64,000 nt of DNA, from contig NOXC01000003.1 of the NCBI GenBank assembly GCA_003265435.1, forward strand, positions 62,001-126,000, in the 5' to 3' direction. A program made the position numbers and the translations under genes. The stretch is from Cellvibrionaceae bacterium AOL6 (GTDB lineage: Bacteria > Pseudomonadota > Gammaproteobacteria > Pseudomonadales > Cellvibrionaceae). Position 1 is the first letter of the stretch; every line of letters begins with the position of its first letter. Below, one piece after another: positions 57,747 through 64,000 of the stretch. The notes under the pieces were generated by a model. It was not told where the DNA came from and did no database searches. It saw only the letters and a list, made by a program, of their open reading frames with translations.

Positions 57747-60521
57747 TTAGAACGTGGCGCGTACGCCAAGGAGAACTTCTGTACCAGTGGTGTTGTACTC
57801 ACGGATCAGGTCAAGATCGCCTTCAGGTCCTGTGGTGTACAGGCGCTCTGGTTCGTTGGTCGCATTGATCACTTCCAGAGTCACTTTCAGCCACTCGGTG
57901 GCGTTCCAGTAACCAGAGAGGTCAACACGAGTGGGACCAGTAGTACCGTGCGAAGAGTTACCGTTGGAACCCGTTTGGTCGGTTACGTAGTCATCACGGC
58001 TGTTGATCACAGCGCGTGCACCGAAGGTGTCATTCTCGTAGTACAGACCCAGGTTGTAGCTGTTCTTGGACAGACCTTCAAGCGTACCCACTACCCCGTT
58101 ACCGTATTCAGCTTGGGAATCCACATAGGTGTAGTTGGCAAACGCACCGAAATTATCCGCCCAGCCAGGCAGGAAGGTGAATGGCTGCTGATAACCGATC
58201 TCGTAACCATCCAGCTCGGCACCTTCTCCGTTCACACTGGTGGTAATATTCCAGTCGTCCGAATCAGGAGAGAGCACGCTTTCATCATACAGTGGGCTGC
58301 TTGGGTCATACTCAGGGCGAGCCGCAACAATTTCGCGAATATCCGCTGGCAGCTCTACACCTTCGAGCGTGGCACCAGTGATGAAACTTTCAATCTGCTT
58401 ATAGAAGTAGGTGAAAGAGAGCACCGATTCGTCAGCAAAATACCATTCAACACTCATGTCCACAGAGTTTGCACGCTCAGGGTCAAGGCCAGGGTTACCC
58501 ACACTGACATTACCGTTGATTGGCGTCACTTCGACGTTACCCGCCATGCTAGAAAGGCCTGGGCGCGTAAAGTTGCGGTTCATGTTCAAACGGAACAGCA
58601 AGTCGTCCTGGAATTCCCATACGAGGTTAGTCGATGGCAACCACTCAGTGTAGTCACGCTCAAGCTCGGTAGGTACAAAACCACCATCACCATCATCCAC
58701 AACACCTTTTGAGGTCACGGTTGTTTGCACAACTCGTAAACCGGCGTTCACACGCAAAGGCTTGCCGAGCAGCTCAGCATCGGAATTCACTTCCATATAG
58801 CCGCCAAGCGTTTCTTCAGTCACGTTGTAGGTATTGCTGTCACCGAGTGCGGTTTCAAACTCACCTGCGCCGTACGCGGCGGTCGCTGCGTCGTAATCCG
58901 CCACGATGAAGTTACGAGGGAATCCAGATGGTGCATCTAAACCGTCAGCATAGCCACTGACCACATCGCTAAGGGAGTTTGTCAGATCAGCGTTGGGCGC
59001 TGGAATGTCGTCATTCAGATTGACAGGGTTACCGCGCTCAGAGTTGAGGTTACGGTCATTCCAGATCATACCGAAGCTCACATCAGAACCGTCACCTTCG
59101 ATAGTCAGATCCGCTTTAAATGTCTTGTTTTTACGCTCAACGATATCTTCACGGAAAGTTGGGCCTGACCATCCGTAATTGGCTGGGTCGAGAATATCGA
59201 AACCATAGCTCATTTCGGCAATGTTCTCGTTTTTCTCAAACGAGTAACTGAAAGTTGATGCTTCAGACGCAGTCAAGTTGTAGCGGTATTGGTACTCTTC
59301 GTGATCGGATTTCGCTTCACCGTACTGCACGTCCAAAGTCATGCTGTCAGTCAGATCAAACTTACCTGAGGCAACTACTTGAAGGAAGTCAGTCTCACTG
59401 AACTGGCCACGGCTCTCGGAGCGGGGAGAAACGTTGTTGAAATCACCAGCAACGATGTAGCGACCGCTGGAATCCAGAACGACACGAGTAGGCTCGATGG
59501 TGTCCTGCAAGTTACGGAACTGCGCAAAATAGTTGTAAGAAGTCACATCGGCGTCAAGTTGTGAACCCACAACATCCAATGCAAATTCCATACGGTCAGT
59601 TGGCTGGAACTGAGCCGTAAAGGCGTAGCCCAGACGATCCTGTTCGCGGTTAAAGGAATCCATGCGCGGCAGACGTGGGTGCCACATGTAATCCAACTGT
59701 TCGGCACCGCCGCTTACACCGGGGTAGTTCGCACCGGGGTTAGGTGTACCGACGATATCGACATCCGCATCGGTTCCGACCCAAGAACGGTCACCATTAG
59801 AAAACGGCGAAGTCCAGCGAACGGTACCAAAACCTTCCTGACGTACAGTACGCTGAGATTGCGCAACTGCCGCCATGATGCCCAACTTGTCATCGAAGAA
59901 GGTCTGGCTATAGATTGCGGTCAAACGCGGGTCGAGTTCGCCGGCAAAGCTATCTACAGTGCCTTGGCCACTCACACTCAGGTTGAACCCAGGGTTGTCG
60001 AGAGGACGGAAAGAGTAAAGCTCCACAGTCGCGGCCAAACCACCTTCTTCGATGCCTGCCGTTGTGGATTTTGCCAGAGTCATCTGCTTAAACAGCTCTG
60101 ACGGGAAAATATTAAAGTCGAAAGCACGACCACGGTTTACACCGCCGGAAGAATCGAGACCACCGGTACTACCAGGAACTTCCATGCCGTTCAAAGTTGT
60201 ACGAGTGTAGTCGGGACCCAAACCACGAACCGTGATCTGACGACCTTCACCACCTTCACGAGTAATCGCAACACCGGGCAGGCGCTGCAGTGACTCAGCA
60301 AGGTTAAGATCAGGCATTTTACCGATGTCTTCAGCGATGATGCTGTCGGTATTGTTGGCGGAAGCACGCTTGGTATCGAGTGCAGCTTCCAGGGATTTAC
60401 GGAAGCCGGTTACAACGACTTCTTCTTCTACGTTCTGAGCGGATACTGCGGCTGGCAGCAGAGTTGCTGCACCGCTGAACACGGCAATCAATGCGGACAA
60501 CTGGCTTTTCTTGAGTGACAT
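57747..60521 (-). CDS. TonB-dependent receptor (TIGR01782-type, carbohydrate class)
   Basis: A 924-residue outer-membrane transporter. A signal peptide (LIAVFSGAATLLPAAVSA) is followed by the TonB box and plug domain (EEVVVTGFRKSLEAALDTKR, then LAESLQRLPGVAITREGG and ITVRGLGPDYTRTTLNGMEV). A 22-strand barrel ends VLLGVRATF with Phe. Such large receptors in related bacteria import oligosaccharides. The GH28 gene downstream suggests pectic fragments. ATG 60521 has an AAGGGGGG site; a GTG at 60530 is less likely. Its promoter carries palindromic operators. Confidence 0.93.
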   Translation of the reverse strand: MSLKKSQLSALIAVFSGAATLLPAAVSAQNVEEEVVVTGFRKSLEAALDTKRASANNTDSIIAEDIGKMPDLNLAESLQRLPGVAITREGGEGRQITVRGLGPDYTRTTLNGMEVPGSTGGLDSSGGVNRGRAFDFNIFPSELFKQMTLAKSTTAGIEEGGLAATVELYSFRPLDNPGFNLSVSGQGTVDSFAGELDPRLTAIYSQTFFDDKLGIMAAVAQSQRTVRQEGFGTVRWTSPFSNGDRSWVGTDADVDIVGTPNPGANYPGVSGGAEQLDYMWHPRLPRMDSFNREQDRLGYAFTAQFQPTDRMEFALDVVGSQLDADVTSYNYFAQFRNLQDTIEPTRVVLDSSGRYIVAGDFNNVSPRSESRGQFSETDFLQVVASGKFDLTDSMTLDVQYGEAKSDHEEYQYRYNLTASEASTFSYSFEKNENIAEMSYGFDILDPANYGWSGPTFREDIVERKNKTFKADLTIEGDGSDVSFGMIWNDRNLNSERGNPVNLNDDIPAPNADLTNSLSDVVSGYADGLDAPSGFPRNFIVADYDAATAAYGAGEFETALGDSNTYNVTEETLGGYMEVNSDAELLGKPLRVNAGLRVVQTTVTSKGVVDDGDGGFVPTELERDYTEWLPSTNLVWEFQDDLLFRLNMNRNFTRPGLSSMAGNVEVTPINGNVSVGNPGLDPERANSVDMSVEWYFADESVLSFTYFYKQIESFITGATLEGVELPADIREIVAARPEYDPSSPLYDESVLSPDSDDWNITTSVNGEGAELDGYEIGYQQPFTFLPGWADNFGAFANYTYVDSQAEYGNGVVGTLEGLSKNSYNLGLYYENDTFGARAVINSRDDYVTDQTGSNGNSSHGTTGPTRVDLSGYWNATEWLKVTLEVINATNEPERLYTTGPEGDLDLIREYNTTGTEVLLGVRATF

Positions 60522-60603
60522 ATAGACCACCCCCCTTGAGAATTCATTTATTAGATTTATTCACCGACGCCGACAACGGAGTGTATTCCCTGACGTCAGG
60601 CCA

Positions 60604-60632
60604 ACATTAAACTCATGAAATACCAAAGTCAA
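60604..60632 (-). promoter_or_regulatory. Sigma-70 promoter of the TonB receptor gene
   Basis: On the minus strand TTGACT (60627-60632) and TAATGT (60604-60609) are 17 bases apart. The start would be near 60597. The spacer begins TTGGTATTT, a half of the operator motif upstream, suggesting direct control. Confidence 0.8.
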
Positions 60633-60648
60633 CCATCTGGAATGACCA

Positions 60649-60665
60649 TTTTGGTAATACCAAAA
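60649..60665. promoter_or_regulatory. Palindromic operator 1 at the TonB receptor promoter
   Basis: Perfect 17-base palindrome TTTTGGTA-A-TACCAAAA just upstream of the -35 element. The form resembles TTGGTA..TACCAA operators of GntR-family regulators of hexuronate genes (UxuR/ExuR-like). The regulator is not in the window. Confidence 0.75.
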
Positions 60666-61055
60666 CAGTGAGGCGCCAAATTCTTCATTGACAAGGATGT
60701 TTGACCTCCTGCCATCAGCGAAAACAGCGCTTTTGCGTCTGACGCCCGGTTTTACGCTACCAAGGCTTTGTCTGCGTGTAGCAGTAAAAGACCAAAATGC
60801 AATTTTTTATATTTGAAGCGGCCTGACCTGCCTAGTAATGGGGGAATTGATGGGAATTGGCGGGCAAAGACACTCAACCCGCATCGACTAGGGGTGCGTT
60901 GGTATTACCGGTGAACATTGGTAAGGCACGGAAAGGATGGGGGTAGACGAAGAGGCCGGCAATGACAATGAACGCGGCAGACCGCTATGACGATCGCGTT
61001 TGCAGGCCGCGGGCACGGCCTTACTCGGATAAATTAGGGACAGGAAGACCGAGGA
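60666..61055. other. Gene-free region between TonB receptor promoter and erpA
   Basis: About 390 bases without a gene. It holds operator 2 and several TTGGTA/TACCAA-like half-sites. The 3' part, next to the erpA stop, shows no clear terminator. Confidence 0.55.
60899..60911. promoter_or_regulatory. Palindromic operator 2, distal
   Basis: TTGGTATTACCGG repeats the half-sites of operator 1 with the second half changed, about 250 bases upstream of it. A further half-site TTGGTA lies at 60918-60923. May allow looping. Confidence 0.5.
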
Positions 61056-61409
61056 TCAGATCGAAAAAGAAGAGCCGCAGCCACAGGTAGAAGACGCGTT
61101 CGGGTTTTGAACCATAAAGCGAGAGCCCTGAAGGCCTTCCTCATAGTCCAGGGTCGCGCCGACCAGGTAGGGGTAACTCAGGGCATCCACAACGACTTGC
61201 ACACCGTTGTTCTCGATAACGGCGTCATCCTCAGCCACGGCCTCTTCGAAAGCGAAGCCATACTGAAAGCCCGAACACCCACCGCCGGTGACGAACACGC
61301 GCAGCTTCAGATCGGGATTTTCCTCTTCTTCGACCAATTCGCGCACTTTCTCGAGCGCGGATTCCGACACATTCAGGGCCTGAGGAACGAAGGTTTCAGC
61401 AGTACTCAT
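61056..61409 (-). CDS. erpA: Iron-sulfur cluster insertion protein ErpA
   Basis: A 117-residue A-type carrier. The three cluster cysteines are in [12 protein letters not shown] and the C-terminal CGCGSSF. It delivers Fe-S clusters to essential enzymes such as IspG and IspH. ATG 61409 is chosen over a TTG at 61424. The promoter carries an IscR site. Confidence 0.95.
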   Translation of the reverse strand: MSTAETFVPQALNVSESALEKVRELVEEEENPDLKLRVFVTGGGCSGFQYGFAFEEAVAEDDAVIENNGVQVVVDALSYPYLVGATLDYEEGLQGSRFMVQNPNASSTCGCGSSFSI

Positions 61410-61444
61410 AGCTGTAGACAGCAACCAGTTGAAAATGAGGCCGT

Positions 61445-61478
61445 ATTATCGGAATAACCAAGTAGTACAGTCAAGTAT
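61445..61478 (-). promoter_or_regulatory. erpA promoter with IscR type-1 site
   Basis: On the minus strand TTGACT (61469-61474) and GATAAT (61445-61450) have an 18-base spacer. The 25 bases 61454-61478 match the IscR type-1 consensus ATASYYGACTRNNN plus YAGTCRRSTAT at 22 of the 25 positions and overlap the -35. E. coli erpA is likewise IscR-controlled. Confidence 0.8.
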
Positions 61479-61480
61479 TA

Positions 61481-61945
61481 TCAGGAGCTTGCCTTGGCGC
61501 CAGCGGCGGAGGCACTCGCTGACGAAGCCGCTTTGGAATCGGCGGGCTTGGCGGCCTCGCTGACTTCGGCCGGCTTGGGCTCCACCTCAATATGGACAAG
61601 ACTGCCGTTCACCTGGGCACCTTTAACCATTTCGATCACCTGGTAGTGCACATTGCCATTGACTTCAGCCTTGGCCGCCAACTCTAAATGGCGCGTTGCG
61701 AACACATTGCCGTTCACTCGCCCATTCACGATGATTTTTGGCGCATGAATGTCACCATTGACGCAGCCTTTTTCGCGCACCCGGATGAGCGCGTCCGTGC
61801 TATCGACCGCTTGAATGTCCCCGTTGACGACGCCTTCCACATCCAGCGTCCCAGCGAAGCGTACGTTCCCTTCAATTTCCAGCGCACGATCGAACAGGGT
61901 GTGCCCGCCCTTGGCGAACTGATTGTCTTTTTTTCCACCAAACAC
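61481..61945 (-). CDS. Bactofilin (polymer-forming cytoskeletal protein)
   Basis: A 154-residue bactofilin. The central beta-helix (about 25-110) is built from repeated VxGxVNGDI-type turns (DVEGVVNGDIQAVDS, VREKGCVNGDIHAPK, NGRVNGNVFA). Bactofilins polymerise without nucleotide and scaffold cell-shape or wall enzymes. The Ala/Ser-rich tail is disordered. It ends at the erpA promoter and is 1 bp from the DUF6776 gene. Confidence 0.92.
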   Translation of the reverse strand: MFGGKKDNQFAKGGHTLFDRALEIEGNVRFAGTLDVEGVVNGDIQAVDSTDALIRVREKGCVNGDIHAPKIIVNGRVNGNVFATRHLELAAKAEVNGNVHYQVIEMVKGAQVNGSLVHIEVEPKPAEVSEAAKPADSKAASSASASAAGAKASS

Positions 61946-61946
61946 T

Positions 61947-62687
61947 TTAACTCTCCTCTACCAACCAGCCGAACTTCTTCGAGATGGTTTGCGGCTTTTT
62001 GCCGGTTGTTTTCGCTTCAATTTGAATGCCGAGCGGCTCGAACCCGGCGGGCAACACGAGCTCGCCGTCAATGACCTGAAAATACTTAAAGCGTAGCTTG
62101 ATATCTTCCACTTCGACATCCTCGCTCAGCATCATCAGCGGGAAACGCACATCGACACCGTCCTGACGCCCGAGCACCGTGATATTGGCACTACCACTCA
62201 ACACGTTGTGGCGCGTCGCGAGCTGTTGAATTACCACTTTGTAGGCGTAGGTCCGCTCTTTTCGCGTACTGATCAGCTCAACCTGCCCCAGGGTTAACCC
62301 ACTGGCGCTTTCGTTGGGCGCCATCAAGCCCCGATAGAAGCTGTTTTCTTCCTCTAAGCGGGCGATCTCGTCTTTGAGCGCAATTACTTCCTGCCGAACG
62401 TCTTCGCTGGCCTGGCGATCTACCTGCGAAGCCATACGGATATTGGCCAATTGCTGCTCCAGCTCATCCGCTCGGGACTCGGCTTGCTGCAGCTTACCAC
62501 TATAATGCGCGACATCGGCAAGTGCCTTTTCCTGCCCGGCCATACCCGCTTTATGACCGCTGTAATACGCTGCGAGCACGCCGCCACATACGATAGCCAG
62601 CAACAGAAAAAGCGCGAGTAGAATGTAACGCAAGCGATATTCGATCACTCGGATGCGCAGTTTTTTGGAACCTTTCACCAACGCCAC
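61947..62687 (-). CDS. DUF6776-like membrane protein
   Basis: A 246-residue single-pass inner-membrane protein. A helix (about 17-41, LRYILLALFLLLAIVCGGVLA) is followed by a coiled coil (EQQLANIRMASQVD, VIALKDEIARLEEENSFY) and a beta-rich C-terminal domain. This fits the family next to bactofilin in Pseudomonas, which I recall as DUF6776. The function is unknown, but the pairing suggests a shared envelope role. Confidence 0.78.
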   Translation of the reverse strand: MALVKGSKKLRIRVIEYRLRYILLALFLLLAIVCGGVLAAYYSGHKAGMAGQEKALADVAHYSGKLQQAESRADELEQQLANIRMASQVDRQASEDVRQEVIALKDEIARLEEENSFYRGLMAPNESASGLTLGQVELISTRKERTYAYKVVIQQLATRHNVLSGSANITVLGRQDGVDVRFPLMMLSEDVEVEDIKLRFKYFQVIDGELVLPAGFEPLGIQIEAKTTGKKPQTISKKFGWLVEES

Positions 62688-62696
62688 ATGCGCTCC

Positions 62697-63740
62697 TTAG
62701 GGCAATAAGGCAGCCTGTTTCAGGCCACTTCGCTCGTCCAAATCAAACATCAAATTCATATTCTGTACGGCTTGCGCCGACGCGCCTTTGGCGAGGTTAT
62801 CAATGACCGACATCAATACCAGCCAATCGCTGCCCTCTTGTTGCTCAAGACTGATTCGGCACAGATTCGTGGATTTGACCGAGCGAGTTTCAGGGTACAT
62901 ACCGCGAGGCAATACATCGACGAAGGGCTCATCCTGATAACGTGTTTCGAGCACCGACTGTAATTGTTCGATGGACAGCGACTTCGATTTCACATAGATC
63001 GTCGAATGAATTCCGCGAATCATGGGCAGCAGATGAGGCACAAATACGATATTCGCAGGTACTTCTCCGGCTGGTTGAAAACCGCGCAGACTCTGCTCTA
63101 TTTCGGGTAAATGACGATGCCCGGCGACACCATAGGCGCGGAAGTTGTCGTAGTTTTCCGCCAGAAGCAGCGTCGCATTTGCGCTCTTGCCTGCGCCACT
63201 GATGCCGGACGCGGCATTGATCAAAATCGTGTCAGGCTCGATAAGCGCCTGCTCCAGAAAAGGCATCAACGCCAATTGCACCGAGGTCGGGTAACAGCCG
63301 GGGCAAGCAATCAATCGCGCAGAGCGAATGGCGTCACGCTGAAACTCTGGCAGGCCGTAAACCGCCTCTTCGACAAGCTCCGGACAGGCGTGGGCTTGCT
63401 TGTACCACTTCTCCCACAACGGTACGTCCTTGACCCTGAAGTCGGCACTGAGATCAATTGCGCGCGTGCCCGTGGCGAGGATGTCTGCCATCATGGCTTG
63501 AGCCACGCCATGCGGGGTCGCGAAAAACACCACATCACACTCCGCCAGCGCCTCTGGTGACGGTGTGCTGAAGCACAGATCGTAGACCCCACGCAGGTTC
63601 GGGAAAAGTGCGTCGACGCGCTTGCCAGATTCCGCACGCGAGGTGATCGTGGTCACCTCCACGTCTGGATGTTGCGCAAGAAGTCTTAACAGTTCCGCAC
63701 CGGTGTAGCCGGTACCGCCGACAATACCCACCTTAATCAC
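62697..63740 (-). CDS. argC: N-acetyl-gamma-glutamyl-phosphate reductase
   Basis: A 347-residue NADPH-dependent reductase of arginine synthesis. Nucleotide fold [16 protein letters not shown] and the active-site Cys in [18 protein letters not shown] are present. It begins an operon with DUF6776, bactofilin and probably erpA downstream. Confidence 0.96.
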   Translation of the reverse strand: MIKVGIVGGTGYTGAELLRLLAQHPDVEVTTITSRAESGKRVDALFPNLRGVYDLCFSTPSPEALAECDVVFFATPHGVAQAMMADILATGTRAIDLSADFRVKDVPLWEKWYKQAHACPELVEEAVYGLPEFQRDAIRSARLIACPGCYPTSVQLALMPFLEQALIEPDTILINAASGISGAGKSANATLLLAENYDNFRAYGVAGHRHLPEIEQSLRGFQPAGEVPANIVFVPHLLPMIRGIHSTIYVKSKSLSIEQLQSVLETRYQDEPFVDVLPRGMYPETRSVKSTNLCRISLEQQEGSDWLVLMSVIDNLAKGASAQAVQNMNLMFDLDERSGLKQAALLP

Positions 63741-63908
63741 AATCGTCTCTCTTTCATTATCGCTGCATTCATTAAGTCATGGCGCCTCAGGGCGACCACG
63801 CGAAGACCGGGTATCATAAGCCTTGCGGCTTAAAAAATCATGCCATCGTTCACATAGGACAGCGCCTGCTGTGTACAATAGGCCCACTGCGACAACGAGC
63901 CACATGGA

Positions 63909-64000
63909 ATGCCCTCCGCATTTTTCAACGACAAATTAAAGGAATTTCGACGGTCTCTCGCCCAGGTCGATGCCCTGCCCCAGCTGAGCTTTCTGGCGCT
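63909..64000 (+). CDS. Probable ClC-family chloride channel/antiporter (partial start)
   Basis: Only 30 codons are seen (MPSAFFNDKLKEFRRSLAQV and on). The FRRSLA, DALPQLSFLAL pattern looks like the N-terminus of bacterial ClC proteins, but the transmembrane part is outside the window. A TACAAT at about 63874 could be the -10 with a weak -35. Confidence 0.4.
   Translation, partial: MPSAFFNDKLKEFRRSLAQVDALPQLSFLA

Noticed and set aside
63811-63840. AAGCC-TTGC-GGCTT hairpin upstream of argC
   Set aside because: The stem is five pairs, and on either strand the run of A or T is on the wrong side for a terminator of a neighbouring gene.

Overview
The window reads as a chromosomal core segment of a marine-type gammaproteobacterium close to Pseudomonas or the Cellvibrio group. 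Three syntenic blocks known from Pseudomonas support this: ampE-ampD-DUF1631-nadC-pilA-pilBCD-coaE-yacG, mutT-argJ-secA-M23 peptidase-lpxC plus the full dcw cluster, and argC-DUF6776-bactofilin-erpA. A large TonB-dependent receptor beside a secreted GH28 enzyme suggests pectin use. The genus cannot be fixed from sequence reading alone.

Layout. 1-3.7 kb (minus strand): DUF2066 protein, hda, a GAF histidine kinase and an overlapping partial NMT1/SsuA-like binding lipoprotein. 4-5.7 kb: purM-purN. 5.8-10 kb: a small DUF6316-like protein, a prolyl-4-hydroxylase-like oxygenase, a mini zinc-ribbon protein, pterin carbinolamine dehydratase, class I fumarase and a coiled-coil membrane protein. 10.2-12.9 kb: groES-groEL with a sigma-32 promoter, and fxsA. 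13-18 kb: a DUF481 protein and peptidoglycan recycling genes (ampG-like, ampE, ampD) with an embedded ParA ATPase that carries a C-terminal frameshift. 18-27.5 kb: DUF1631 protein, aspartic protease, nadC, type IV pilus genes with a sigma-54 pilA promoter, coaE, yacG. 27.5-34.3 kb: mutT, argJ, secA, M23 peptidase, lpxC. 34.5-51.1 kb: the division and cell wall cluster from mraZ to ftsZ, most of it translationally coupled. 51.5-60.5 kb: rnpB, then a more accessory stretch with an outer-membrane-like protein, a Ser/Thr kinase, a HAD phosphatase, a GH28 enzyme and a TonB receptor with palindromic operators. 61-64 kb: erpA with an IscR type-1 site, bactofilin, DUF6776, argC and the start of a probable ClC transporter.

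How genes work together. Pilus genes make and export type IV pilin. The dcw, amp and lpxC genes build, divide and recycle the envelope. ErpA, fumarase (Fe-S) and the IscR site tie into iron-sulfur metabolism. The receptor and GH28 enzyme look like a pectic oligosaccharide uptake locus with its own regulator, which is not in the window.

Most notable signals beyond ordinary gene content: a dispersed palindromic repeat with core GGGGTC-W-GACCCC at three intergenic sites (four copies); a one-base frameshift in parA with an intact family-like tail in the -1 frame; a TTTTGGTA-N-TACCAAAA operator set at the receptor promoter; and the IscR and sigma-54 sites. No CRISPR array, insertion sequence, tRNA gene or clear undescribed multi-gene system was found.
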